From contig OZ220484.1 of assembly GCA_965116165.1 (NCBI GenBank), positions 744,001 through 808,000 on the forward strand: DNA of 64,000 nucleotides, in the 5' to 3' direction. Shown one piece after another: positions 35,065-43,284 of the stretch; the stretch's first letter is position 1, and each line of letters opens with the position of its first letter. The stretch is from Azophilus sp965116165. GTDB taxonomy: Bacteria > Pseudomonadota > Gammaproteobacteria > Pseudomonadales > Azotimanducaceae. The notes under the pieces are model-generated. The model was not told the origin of the DNA and did not search any database. It saw only the letters and a program-made list of their open reading frames with translations. The position numbers and the translations under genes are program-made.

Positions 35065-35453
35065 TGCGCCGCCCGCTTGCCTATCTGGCGCTTGCCCTGT
35101 TGGGCGCGGCCGTGTCGGCTCCCGCCACCGCGAAAGACGAGGATTCGTCCGCGAATACGCAATCCACACCGATGGGAACAAAACCGAAGCGGGCGGATTC
35201 GGCGGAAAAAAGCGGATACGCTCCAATTCCGGTTGCCGGCCATACCGACACAAAGTCGAAACAGGTGGGTTCAGCAAAAAAACAACCATTGGAGAAAGAC
35301 GGCGACGCGGTCGGCTCGCGGACTTTTGGGGTGGATTCAGCGGCAAAACAACCCGCGCAAGACGAGGCTGCGGACATCGAGCCGCTCGCACCCATCGAAA
35401 CGAAAAACCGGATCCAGGTGAACGCCGATGTCAGCCTTCCGCAAGATATTTGA
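35064..35453 (+). CDS. Small periplasmic protein
   Basis: A 129-residue exported protein: MRRPLAYLALALLGAAVSAP followed by ATA-K gives a standard signal peptide. The mature part is charged and low in complexity (KDEDSSANTQSTPMG, KPKRADSAEKSGY, TKSKQVGSAKKQP), with three loosely similar blocks around DSAEK, GSAKK and DSAAK, suggesting a degenerate repeat of about 40 residues. No domain is recognised. The ATG overlaps the preceding stop (TGATG), which is the main evidence that it is expressed. It probably acts as a flexible periplasmic component of the same apparatus; this is inference from position only. Confidence 0.65.
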   Translation: MRRPLAYLALALLGAAVSAPATAKDEDSSANTQSTPMGTKPKRADSAEKSGYAPIPVAGHTDTKSKQVGSAKKQPLEKDGDAVGSRTFGVDSAAKQPAQDEAADIEPLAPIETKNRIQVNADVSLPQDI

Positions 35454-35697
35454 CGTCTCCTCCGGCATGGCGCGATCCGCCGGGAACAACCCATCCCGTT
35501 ACCAAGGGCCGCAATACCGCCTTAAACGCACTCTATCGGAGGCGGGCATGGTGCGGCAGGCCCAAGATCCATTGGATTGCGAACCCGGCGTTTGGCTCCC
35601 CGCAGTGGCCTTGGGCGCGAACGCGGGTGCCAACCCGGAGACCGCGGCAATCCACTCGTTCAGTCGGTGTCATCCCCCACCAAAGAGGCTTGAATGA
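35428..35697 (+). CDS. Possible small protein bridging two envelope genes
   Basis: An 89-residue frame that starts with an ATG (MSAFRKIFDVSSGMA) inside the last 26 bases of the preceding gene and ends with a TGA overlapping the ATG of the ExbB-like gene (ATGA). This double coupling is the only support. The sequence has no signal peptide, no hydrophobic helix and no recognised motif, and its composition (many prolines, arginines and alanines) could equally be a non-coding spacer read by chance. If it is not a gene, the 240 bases between 35453 and 35694 are an untranslated leader of the channel gene. Confidence 0.35.
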   Translation: MSAFRKIFDVSSGMARSAGNNPSRYQGPQYRLKRTLSEAGMVRQAQDPLDCEPGVWLPAVALGANAGANPETAAIHSFSRCHPPPKRLE

Positions 35698-36587
35698 AGG
35701 AAGAAGGCAAATCCCGCTCACTGCGTAGGCGCCTGGCCGCCGCTTCGGCCAACAACAGCATCCTGTTCGATGTTGTCGGGCTCCTGCTCAGCATTCTAAT
35801 CGTCCACACGCTCTATGTTCTCCACATCGACCCATTGGCCGGCGACGCCATGCGCGTCGCCAACGCCGGCGGCACCGTGCCGGAGCGCACCCTGGCGGTG
35901 ATTCTCAAGGATATTGAACAGGAAATCTGCATCGTGCTCGGCCTGTGGAGCGTCTGGCTGCTGGCGTTGCGCTACCGGCTCTTCGAAAACGAGGGCTACC
36001 TGCTGGAGGTGAACTTCCTTGGCCTTGATCGGATCACATCATTCAGCGAACCCATGCTGGAGGGATTGCAGCGAACCATCGCCGAAGCCGAAGCCAAGGT
36101 ACCCGGTTCTCTATTGTTGCGAAGCGCCGGGTTGGCACTCGACCGCATCCGGCTAAACGGCGCCTTCCACGAGGCCAACGAGGTGGCCGCCGAAGCCTGC
36201 GATTTGCATCTGGAGCTGCTGCACGCCCGACTCGCCATCAACCGCTATGTTCTTTGGGCCATTCCCTCGGTCGGTTTCCTCGGCACCGTGCGCGGCATCG
36301 GCGAGGCGCTAACCAAGGCCGGCGAAGCCATGGCGGGAGACATTTCCGGGGTGGCGGCGAGCCTCGGCATCGCCTTTAACTCCACTTTCGTGGCGCTGTT
36401 TGTCAGCCTGGTGTTGATGTTGATTTCCAGTGTGCTGCAGGGGCGGGAGGAGCGCCTGGCCGCCAACTGCAAACACTTCGTCGCATCGCGACTGATTGCC
36501 GGGTTGAGCGCTCTCGCCAAAACCTCGGAGCCGACCGGCAACACCCCGGCCCATCAAGATGCCCACGCCAAGAGCACACAAGCCTGA
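35694..36587 (+). CDS. MotA/TolQ/ExbB-type proton channel protein
   Basis: Inner-membrane channel of the ExbB/TolQ/MotA superfamily, which uses the proton gradient to drive a partner anchored by one helix. The 297-residue product has four hydrophobic segments (about 25-43, 78-95, 185-201 and 222-248). The superfamily signature covers the last two: YVLWAIPSVGFLGTVRGIGE and GVAASLGIAFNSTFVALFVS, with the glycine- and threonine-rich pore-facing residues typical of ExbB/TolQ. A large cytoplasmic loop lies between segments 2 and 3. No ExbD or TolR gene of normal form follows; instead two von Willebrand A proteins with ExbD-like N-terminal helices do, and these are the likely partners. The start ATG overlaps the stop of the upstream frame. 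Confidence 0.88.
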   Translation: MKEEGKSRSLRRRLAAASANNSILFDVVGLLLSILIVHTLYVLHIDPLAGDAMRVANAGGTVPERTLAVILKDIEQEICIVLGLWSVWLLALRYRLFENEGYLLEVNFLGLDRITSFSEPMLEGLQRTIAEAEAKVPGSLLLRSAGLALDRIRLNGAFHEANEVAAEACDLHLELLHARLAINRYVLWAIPSVGFLGTVRGIGEALTKAGEAMAGDISGVAASLGIAFNSTFVALFVSLVLMLISSVLQGREERLAANCKHFVASRLIAGLSALAKTSEPTGNTPAHQDAHAKSTQA

Positions 36588-36763
36588 CTTCCCCGCGTGA
36601 CCAACAAACTACAGACCGACCACCCGATCAGGCCCGAATGCACCCTGTTCTCCGGCAGTGGGTGGCGTCTCAGTTTGAGCCGACGATGTTTCGGGAACCG
36701 CGCAAATCGACGGTTCTGGCGGATCCGGATTGCAAACTGCGACACTACCCGGCGGCGGCTCAG

Positions 36764-36855
36764 TTTGACCTTTCAACCCATGGCAAGCCCATCACCAAGG
36801 GTGGTCGATTTTGACCTCTCAACCCGTGGCAAGCCCTGTCAAAAAGGGTGTTCGG
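36764..36855. repeat. 46-bp tandem repeat before the first vWA gene
   Basis: TTTGACCTTTCAACCC at 36764 and TTTGACCTCTCAACCC at 36810 begin two adjacent 46-bp units; the first 27 bases of each differ at only two positions. A third, more diverged copy lies at 62927. They look like IS-end or promoter-type repeats. The whole spacer 36588-36871 holds no gene I can support and separates the channel gene from its presumed vWA partners. Confidence 0.55.
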
Positions 36856-36871
36856 TGACCTTGGTTTGTAG

Positions 36872-38017
36872 ATGAGGCGCCCCACCAGCCAACGAGCGAG
36901 CCCGGGGTTTGGGCTCGCTTTTCTCGATGTGCTCTGCTGCGGGCTCGGCTCGGCGGTGTTGCTCCTGTTGATTGTGAAACACGGCCCGGCCGAGGCGGAC
37001 ACCATTGACCAAGCCTATCTTGAAGCCGAATCACGTCGCATCGAAGAGCGGATTGCCGCCGAGGAATCCCGGCGCGACGGGCTGCTGAAACGCCTGACCG
37101 ATCAGGAACGGGCGCTGGCGCGTGATACAGCGGCGCTGCAAAGCCTCTCGGACCAGGAATCCATGAATGCGATGCGCTTCGCCGGCCTGCTCAGGCAATT
37201 GCGCTCGGAACGCGCCAAGCTCAAGGAAAACAGCGGCCGCCTTCGGGCGTTGCAGGCGTCCCTTGAAAACAGCGCACCCGAACCGGTGGAGACCGAACCG
37301 GAGCCCTACGGCCGGCAGCTTACCGGCATCAACATCGAGGAAGATCGCGTCGCCATATTTCTGGATCGATCGGCCAGCATGCTGCACCCCTCGCTGGTTG
37401 AAATCGTGCGGCTGCGCGTCTCGTCCCCAGCACTGAAACACAATGCCGAGAAGTGGGTGGCCGCCCGCGAGGCGGTGCGCTGGGCGTACCGCCAGTTGCC
37501 CGAGGGAAAGCGGTTTCAGTTCTTTTCCTACGCGGCGGATTTGCGGGATCTAGCGGGTAACAGGCCACAACCCCAACAACGCATCGGCTGGCAAATCAAG
37601 GGCGAGGCGGGTGCGGACAGGCGGGCAATCGATGCGGCACTGGCACGCATTACGCCCGACGGACCAACCAACCTCAAACAAGTCTTCGAGGCGGCGGCGC
37701 GGCTGATTCCAAAACCCCGGCAGGTGCTGATTTTGACGGACGGCTATCCAACCATGCCCGGCACCAGGCGCCTCGGCAGACCCGGGGGATGCCCCTCGTC
37801 AAGAAGAGGCGGAACGCCGATACTGTCGCCCAAGTGTCGCCAAGACATTTTTATGGATGCGGTCGAAGTGGTGGGCAATCGCCTGACCGAGGTGCCCATC
37901 GACGTGATCCTCTACCCGCTCGAGGGCGATGCCCATGCCGTGCACGGCTATTGGTTGTTAAGCGCATTGAGCGGCGGACGCATGCTCACACCAGCCAAGG
38001 GATGGCTCGTGCAATGA
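36872..38017 (+). CDS. vWA-domain protein with ExbD-like N-terminal anchor (first copy)
   Basis: A 381-residue inner-membrane protein. Residues about 14-35 (FGLAFLDVLCCGLGSAVLLL) form one transmembrane helix with a phenylalanine-leucine-aspartate-valine start; an aspartate at this place is the hallmark of ExbD, TolR and MotB, where it takes part in proton flow. A coiled coil follows (about 45-130, charged heptads such as EERIAAEESRRDGLLKRL). A von Willebrand A domain begins near 158 with the MIDAS-type metal site DRSAS (165-169), later a threonine in GPTNLKQVFEA and an aspartate in QVLILTDGYPT. Two cysteines occur in the RPGGCPSSRRGGTP and SPKCRQD region. The partner is probably the channel at 35694. 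It is paralogous to the gene at 38128. Confidence 0.85.
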   Translation: MRRPTSQRASPGFGLAFLDVLCCGLGSAVLLLLIVKHGPAEADTIDQAYLEAESRRIEERIAAEESRRDGLLKRLTDQERALARDTAALQSLSDQESMNAMRFAGLLRQLRSERAKLKENSGRLRALQASLENSAPEPVETEPEPYGRQLTGINIEEDRVAIFLDRSASMLHPSLVEIVRLRVSSPALKHNAEKWVAAREAVRWAYRQLPEGKRFQFFSYAADLRDLAGNRPQPQQRIGWQIKGEAGADRRAIDAALARITPDGPTNLKQVFEAAARLIPKPRQVLILTDGYPTMPGTRRLGRPGGCPSSRRGGTPILSPKCRQDIFMDAVEVVGNRLTEVPIDVILYPLEGDAHAVHGYWLLSALSGGRMLTPAKGWLVQ

Positions 38018-38119
38018 GCCGCCACCCGAGCCGGCCCGACCGAGGACTGTCGCATCATTCGCACCCTACGCACCTCGTCGTCGTGCCATGAGCCGCCACC
38101 CGAACCGGCCCGGCCGAGG
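38014..38119. repeat. 32-bp direct repeat flanking the vWA intergenic spacer
   Basis: ATGAGCCGCCACCCGAGCCG at 38014 recurs as ATGAGCCGCCACCCGAACCG at 38088; over 32 bases only two positions differ. The first copy overlaps the stop of the first vWA gene. The repeat is 74 bases apart and leaves a 110-base spacer before the second vWA gene. Confidence 0.75.
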
Positions 38120-38127
38120 GTAGCTCG

Positions 38128-39186
38128 ATGAGGCGTATCCCGGTATTTGCCATCAACAGAAACCGTGCGGAAGACCGCGAAACGTCTGTCAGTTTCCTGG
38201 ACGTGATCGCCTGCGCCTTCGGCGCAATCGTGCTGTTGGTGCTCATTCTGCCAATCGGCGAGTTGGCCGAGGAGAAACCCCTTGCGCCGGCCGCCGATTA
38301 CGGCCGTTCGCTCATGGCATTGGCGAGCCTGCGCGAAGAACTGGCGACCTTGGAACTGCAAATCGCTGAAAACAAAGACCTGGCAGCGGTTCTCAGCGGC
38401 AATTTGATCAGCGCCCGGGAAAAGGCAAGCCACCTGCAAAAGCTGATCGACAAAACGCGCAACGAAGCCGGACAAGTGCGCGAGCGCAGCGCCGCCGTCG
38501 CCGCGGGCCAACGGATTCTTGAGCAACCGCCGCCACCGACCGAGGAGGATCGGCAGGAGCCCATGATTCTCAATTCGGAGCTGGCGGGCATTCCCGTGGA
38601 TTCCGAATACATCGCCTTTGTGGTCGATACGTCCGGCAGCATGCGGGTGATTTGGGATTCCGTGATCGCCGAAATCACCAATGTGCTATCCCTGTATCCC
38701 CAGGTGCGGGGTTTCCAGATCATGAACGACCAGGGTCACTACCTGTTCGGTGGCAACCGACGCTGGATACCCGACAATACAGAAAACCGCCGCCGCGCCC
38801 TGGACCGGATGCAAAGCTGGCTTTGGATGCCCTACTCCGCGAGCAACCCCGCGCCCGGCATCGCCACCGCGGTGCGCGACCTCTATGACAAAAACAACAA
38901 GATGGCGATCTTCGTATTCGGCGACGACTACGCGGGCACCGATTTCGATGCCTTCCTCAACCGCGTGGACCGCTCCGTCGCCTCGGCCCGCACGACCGAC
39001 GGCAGCTTTCGCATTCACGCCATCGGCTTCTCCAACGAAGGGGTCTCCGAATCGCCCCTGGGCTTCGGTGTGCTGATGCGCGAACTCACCCGCCGCCATG
39101 CCGGGGCCTTCCTGGCCTTGCCGGAACAATACCCGCCGCCGCGCGTCGCGCTTCGCCGAGGCGGGCGGAGCATCAGGCGGGATTGA
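38128..39186 (+). CDS. vWA-domain protein with ExbD-like N-terminal anchor (second copy)
   Basis: A 352-residue paralogue of the preceding gene with the same plan: a single transmembrane helix at about 22-42 beginning SFLDVIACAFGAIVLLVLIL, again with aspartate at the start of the helix; a coiled-coil stalk (about 62-130: SLREELATLELQIAENKD); and a von Willebrand A domain with a canonical metal site VVDTSGSMR (167-171) plus FGDDYAGTDFD further on. The C-terminus (GAFLALPEQYPPPRVAL) is short. Both proteins therefore place a vWA sensor or binding domain in the periplasm on an ExbD/MotB-like stalk. It ends 14 bases before the convergent acyl-CoA dehydrogenase gene and closes the envelope series. 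Confidence 0.87.
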   Translation: MRRIPVFAINRNRAEDRETSVSFLDVIACAFGAIVLLVLILPIGELAEEKPLAPAADYGRSLMALASLREELATLELQIAENKDLAAVLSGNLISAREKASHLQKLIDKTRNEAGQVRERSAAVAAGQRILEQPPPPTEEDRQEPMILNSELAGIPVDSEYIAFVVDTSGSMRVIWDSVIAEITNVLSLYPQVRGFQIMNDQGHYLFGGNRRWIPDNTENRRRALDRMQSWLWMPYSASNPAPGIATAVRDLYDKNNKMAIFVFGDDYAGTDFDAFLNRVDRSVASARTTDGSFRIHAIGFSNEGVSESPLGFGVLMRELTRRHAGAFLALPEQYPPPRVALRRGGRSIRRD

Positions 39187-39200
39187 CCGCGGCATCAAAC

Positions 39201-40460
39201 TTAGGCCGCGCCGCCGTATTTCCTGAGTTCCGCCCGGCCAACCACTAGGTGATGCACTTCGTCCGGCCCATCGGCGAGACGCAGGGTGCGCTGCCCGGTA
39301 TACATGCCGGCCAGCGGTGTCCATTGGGAAACACCGGCGGCACCGTGAATTTGAATGGCCTGATCGATTATCTGGCAGACGCGCTCCGGCACCATGGCCT
39401 TCGCCATATGCACCCAAATGCGCGCTTCCTGGTTGCCGAGCACATCCATCGCCCTGGCGGCCTGCAAGACCATCAGACGCATGGCCTCAATCTCGATGCG
39501 CGCCCGGGAAATCACCTCGATGTTCTTGCCGAGCTGGGCGATGGGCCTGCCAAACGCCTCACGGTTCAAGCCCCGCCGCACCATCAAATCGAGCGCCTTT
39601 TCCGCCTGGCCGATGGAACGCATACAATGATGAATGCGCCCGGGCCCCAGGCGCACCTGCGAGATTTCAAAACCCCGCCCTTCGCCGAGCAGAATGTTCT
39701 CTTCGGGTACGCGCACATTGTCGAAAACGATGTGCATATGGCCGTGCGGCGCGTCGTCGTGGCCGAATACCTCCATGCCTTCCAAAATCTTCACACCGGG
39801 GGCGTCCGTGGGCACGAGAATTTGCGACTGCTGCCGGTGGGGGGCCGCGTCGGGGCTGGTTTTCACCATGCAGATCATGATCTTGCAGCGTGGGTCGCCA
39901 GCGCCGGAAATGTAGAATTTTTCGCCGTTGATGACCCATTCGCCGTTTTCCAACACCGCCCGCGTGCCGATATTCTTGGCATCCGAGGAAGCGAGATTGG
40001 GCTCCGTCATGGCGTAGGCGGAGCGAATTTCACCGTTCAGCAGAGGCTCTAGCCACTCCTTCTTCTGAGCCGCCGTACCAACCCGCTCCAAGACCTCCAT
40101 ATTGCCGGTATCGGGGGCGCTACAGTTGAGGGATTCGGACGCGAGTGGGTTTTTTCCCAGCTCGGCGGCGATGTAGGCGTAGTCCAAATTGCTCAGACCC
40201 TCGCCGGTATCGGCATCCGGCAGGAAAAAATTCCAAAGGCCGGCTTCCTTGGCTTTGTTCTTGGCGCCATCCAACAGCTCCAATTGGCCCGGTGCCCAGC
40301 TCCAACGGTCCGCGCGGTCCTCGCCAAGGCGATAGAATTCCTCGACGATGGGATCGACATTCTCGGCGATGTGTTTCTTAACGGCGTCCAAAAGCGGCTT
40401 TGCCTCTTCGGACATGGTGAAGTTGTACAGGTCGGCATTCAGGCCATTATCGACTGACAT
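39201..40460 (-). CDS. Acyl-CoA dehydrogenase
   Basis: FAD-dependent dehydrogenase that introduces a double bond into an acyl-CoA thioester. The 419-residue product has the family order: helical N-terminal domain, AYAMTEPNLASSDAKNI and KFYISGAGDPRCKI (FAD- and substrate-binding beta domain), VRLGPGRIHHCMRSIG, AFGRPIAQLGKNIEV, and the C-terminal QIHGAAGVSQWTPLAG followed by the LRLADGPDEVHHLVV block. Similar proteins are the ACAD10/11-like and CaiA-like groups; chain length specificity is not clear. The start is the ATG at 40460, preceded by GGGAGAA at good spacing; a longer frame to 40517 is not needed. Its 3' end converges with the vWA gene. Confidence 0.93.
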   Translation of the reverse strand: MSVDNGLNADLYNFTMSEEAKPLLDAVKKHIAENVDPIVEEFYRLGEDRADRWSWAPGQLELLDGAKNKAKEAGLWNFFLPDADTGEGLSNLDYAYIAAELGKNPLASESLNCSAPDTGNMEVLERVGTAAQKKEWLEPLLNGEIRSAYAMTEPNLASSDAKNIGTRAVLENGEWVINGEKFYISGAGDPRCKIMICMVKTSPDAAPHRQQSQILVPTDAPGVKILEGMEVFGHDDAPHGHMHIVFDNVRVPEENILLGEGRGFEISQVRLGPGRIHHCMRSIGQAEKALDLMVRRGLNREAFGRPIAQLGKNIEVISRARIEIEAMRLMVLQAARAMDVLGNQEARIWVHMAKAMVPERVCQIIDQAIQIHGAAGVSQWTPLAGMYTGQRTLRLADGPDEVHHLVVGRAELRKYGGAA

Positions 40461-40537
40461 GGATTCTCCCATTCGGATGAGTGATTGCGAATCGGTGCAT
40501 TCTAGCGGACAGGGCAATCAAAAAGCTCGACAGACTG

Positions 40538-41026
40538 CTAGGCAACATCCGGCCGGTACTTCAACATCGCGCGCGAGCCCTCGGCAAGCCCATTGCGGAA
40601 GCGCGGCCCCCACTTCGACCACTCATCGGCGTACTTGTCGCCCATGACGCCGAGCACCTGCTCCCAGACGGCCTCGTTGGTCTCGATGCTGGCCGTCGTC
40701 TCCACCATCGGCAGGGTTCGATAGCGTTCGTTTGCGCGCCGCCAATTGCCCATATCGCCAACCCAAATCCGCGCCCGCCCGAGCCCGCGACGGATGGCCT
40801 CGGTTCGCCATGCATCGCTCCGCGTCACCACATACATGGATCCCTCGTGCAGGGCGAACCAAATCTCCGCCTGGCAGCGACTCTCCCCGCCGTCGCTCCT
40901 AAGCGGCGTCAGGTAGATCAGCGGCGATTCCGTCATGGCCGTATGCAGGGCGTCGCCGCCTCGCGCAAAAGGTGCCAGGGCAACGGCGGCAACGCCAGTG
41001 CCCAGAAGGGTGCGTCGAGTGATCAT
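40538..41026 (-). CDS. Tat-exported split-barrel (FMN-binding/PPOX-like) protein
   Basis: A 162-residue exported protein. The N-terminus MITRRTLLGTGVAAVALAPF is a twin-arginine signal (TRRTLLG), implying export of a folded, perhaps cofactor-bearing protein. The mature part (QAEIWFALHEGSMYVVTRSD, WRTEAIRRGLGRARIWVGD) follows the split beta-barrel pattern of pyridoxamine-phosphate-oxidase-like FMN-binding proteins. The cofactor is not provable from sequence. The start is the ATG at 41026. It lies upstream of the acyl-CoA dehydrogenase on the same strand with a 77-base gap that holds another copy of the recurring GACAGACTGCTAG-type motif. A lipoprotein at 56671 has a loosely similar core. Confidence 0.7.
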   Translation of the reverse strand: MITRRTLLGTGVAAVALAPFARGGDALHTAMTESPLIYLTPLRSDGGESRCQAEIWFALHEGSMYVVTRSDAWRTEAIRRGLGRARIWVGDMGNWRRANERYRTLPMVETTASIETNEAVWEQVLGVMGDKYADEWSKWGPRFRNGLAEGSRAMLKYRPDVA

Positions 41027-41213
41027 GTCATGCTCCTTGCAATATTGTCAGTTCTTGAACGTCGGGTTATCCATTTTACGAGCCAAGGTGCCATCTGTCT
41101 CGATGATGCGGATTGCCGCTGCACTCATCGGCGCATTCCTCTTATCGGTACGAACAACGCCACTGCCGCAATGATGCCAATTGCCACTATCCTCATTGTT
41201 GAGAATCTACACC

Positions 41214-41320
41214 CTAAAGAACCTCTGATTAATTCTGTGGTCGCGGTATCCGAATTAATAAAATCAATAGCTTACGAGTAGCCTGATGCTGCTTTATCGA
41301 TTTGTTCAGACCTTCCCTAA
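41214..41320 (+). mobile_element. MITE, copy C
   Basis: A 107-bp copy of the miniature IS5-type element with perfect CTAA/CTAA flanking duplications. It lies six bases from the stop of the fumarase gene, with its right end facing that stop. Confidence 0.85.
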
Positions 41321-41326
41321 GCTGGA

Positions 41327-42847
41327 TCAGGAGACATTGAGAGCGGCAATGCGCTCGCCCGCTACGCGCGTCCACCGCTTGGGGCCCTCAACGTGCAGCG
41401 AGTTGCCCCGAGAATCCACGGCGACGGTGACCGGCATATCCCGCACCTCGAATTCGCGGATGGCCTCCATGCCGAGTTCCGGGAAGGCCAGAAGGCGGGA
41501 ATCTGTAATAGCTCGGGAAATCAGGTAGGCGGCACCGCCAACGGCGATGAGCGATGTCGCGCCGTGCTCGCGGATTGCCGCAATGGCTTCCGGGCCCCGT
41601 TCCGCCTTGCCGATCATGCCCAAAAGCCCCGTGCGTTCCAGCATGGCGCGCGTGAACTTATCCATACGGGTGGCTGTCGTTGGGCCGGCTGGTCCCACCA
41701 CCTCGTCGCGCACCGGATCCACCGGACCGACGTAATAGATAAAACGGCCCGTGAAATCCACGGGCAACGGCTCGTCCCGCTCCAATAGATCAACGATCTT
41801 CTTGTGCGCCGCATCGCGACCGGTCAGCACCTTCCCGGACAGCAACAGGGTGTCGCCGGAGCGCCAATCGAGCATGGCCTCCCGCGTCAACGTATCCAGA
41901 TCGACACGAATCGCGCCGTCCAACTCGAAATCGATGTCGGGCCAATCGGCCAGGTCCGGCGGCTCGAACCGCGCCGGACCATTGCCATCAAGCCCGAAGT
42001 GGATGTGCCGCGTGGCGGTGCAGTTCGGAATCACCGCAACGGGCTTGTTGGCCGCATGGGTAGGGTACTCCCTCACCTTGACATCCAGAACGGTCGTCAA
42101 TCCGCCCAGCCCCTGGGCACCGATGCCGAGCGCGTTAACCTTGTCAAACAACTCCAGACGCAATTCCTCCGCCCGGTTGGCGGCACCGCGCGCGCGCAGG
42201 GCGTGGATGTCGATCGGTTCCATCGTGGCTTCCTTGGCGAGCAGCATGGCCTTTTCCGGCGTACCGCCAATGCCGATGCCCAGAATACCGGGCGGACACC
42301 AGCCCGCGCCCATTTCCGGCACCACCGACAAAACCCAATCCGCCACCGAATCGCTAGGGTTCAACACCGCGAATTTGGCCTTCGCCTCGCTGCCGCCGCC
42401 CTTTGCCGCCACCTCGACCCCGAGCCCGTCACCGGGCACCAGCCTGGTGTGGATGACCGCGGGCGTATTGTCGCCGGTGTTGGCGCGGGCACCGTCCGGA
42501 TCCGCGAGCACGGAACCGCGCAACGGGTTGTCCGGGTACGTGAAGCCCTGCCGCACGCCCTCGTTGACCATCTCTTCGACGCTCAGGTCGCCCTCCCAGC
42601 GCAGGTCCATGCCCACCTCCAGGAAAATAATGACGATGCCGGTATCCTGGCAAATGGGTCGCTTGCCGAGGGCGCACAGGCGCGAGTTGACAAGCACCTG
42701 TTGCAAGGCCGCCCGGGCCGCCGACGACGCCTCCTGCTCGTAGGCTTCGGCCATGGCGCGGATAAAGTCGGGGGGGTGGTAATAGGAGATGTATTGGAGG
42801 GCGTCCGCCACGCTCTGTATCAGATCGTCCTGCTTGATAACGGCCAT
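41327..42847 (-). CDS. fumA: Class I fumarate hydratase
   Basis: Iron-sulfur-dependent fumarase of the TCA cycle, fumarate to malate. The 506-residue product combines both halves of the class I enzyme. The three expected cluster cysteines are seen in RPICQDTGI, GAGWCPPGILGIGIGG and PNCTATRHIHF. The C-terminal half has the swivelling beta domain (GRFIYYVGPVDPVRDEVVG, PTTATRMDKFT) and ends HVEGPKRWTRVAGER. Start chosen at ATG 42847 (MAVIKQDDL); an in-frame ATG at 42877 would add ten residues. Class I enzymes are oxygen-sensitive, so a second class II enzyme elsewhere would be usual. A miniature element sits just past the stop. The gene has no obvious operon partner. Confidence 0.93.
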   Translation of the reverse strand: MAVIKQDDLIQSVADALQYISYYHPPDFIRAMAEAYEQEASSAARAALQQVLVNSRLCALGKRPICQDTGIVIIFLEVGMDLRWEGDLSVEEMVNEGVRQGFTYPDNPLRGSVLADPDGARANTGDNTPAVIHTRLVPGDGLGVEVAAKGGGSEAKAKFAVLNPSDSVADWVLSVVPEMGAGWCPPGILGIGIGGTPEKAMLLAKEATMEPIDIHALRARGAANRAEELRLELFDKVNALGIGAQGLGGLTTVLDVKVREYPTHAANKPVAVIPNCTATRHIHFGLDGNGPARFEPPDLADWPDIDFELDGAIRVDLDTLTREAMLDWRSGDTLLLSGKVLTGRDAAHKKIVDLLERDEPLPVDFTGRFIYYVGPVDPVRDEVVGPAGPTTATRMDKFTRAMLERTGLLGMIGKAERGPEAIAAIREHGATSLIAVGGAAYLISRAITDSRLLAFPELGMEAIREFEVRDMPVTVAVDSRGNSLHVEGPKRWTRVAGERIAALNVS

Positions 42848-42911
42848 GAGTGCCTTCGACCTTGGGTTTTGCGGCATGATACTCTAATGTTCCGTTGTGC
42901 ATACCGGACCC

Positions 42912-43080
42912 TAACCCGACCTATTCATGAATAAACTATTGCGGCCGTCAACAGCGGCGAAATCACCGGGCATGCTCCCCCCGCATGCTCAGCGTACCGT
43001 CAAGCGCGCCTGCTCCACGCACCCAGTACTTTCACTATTCTGCCGGCCTCGCCACGTTCATTCATGAATAGGTCGGGCTA
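42912..43080. mobile_element. 169-bp element with 21-bp terminal inverted repeats
   Basis: TAACCCGACCTATTCATGAA at 42912 is repeated in inverted form as TTCATGAATAGGTCGGGCTA up to 43080; over 21 bases only one position differs. The ends match those of IS1380-type elements in style. The interior has no coding capacity. Probably a miniature derivative of a larger IS, separate from the IS5-type family. Confidence 0.65.
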
Positions 43081-43176
43081 AAATCCGCGATAAGATAGTG
43101 GAACGATCATCCGAGCATTGGTGGGAAACCGATTTTCGGGCGTCGCCACGCTTAGCGGGAATTGCCGTGTTTAAGA

Positions 43177-43284
43177 CTAGGGAACCTCTGATTAATCCTG
43201 TAGCCGTGATATTCGGTTTAATAAAATCAATAGGTCACGAGTAGTTCAATGTTGCTCTATCGAATTGTTCAGATCTTCCCCAAG
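43177..43284 (+). mobile_element. MITE, copy D, overlapping the dipeptidase start
   Basis: A copy of the miniature element with CTAG on the left and CAAG on the right (one change from CTAG). Its right end contains the ATG at 43249 and the first codons (MLLYRIVQIFP) of the following gene. Confidence 0.85.

Noticed and set aside
41286..41528. Possible small gene MLLYRFVQTFP... starting in MITE copy C
   Set aside because: It runs antisense into the fumarase gene end. The start belongs to the element and the rest is the shadow of fumA.
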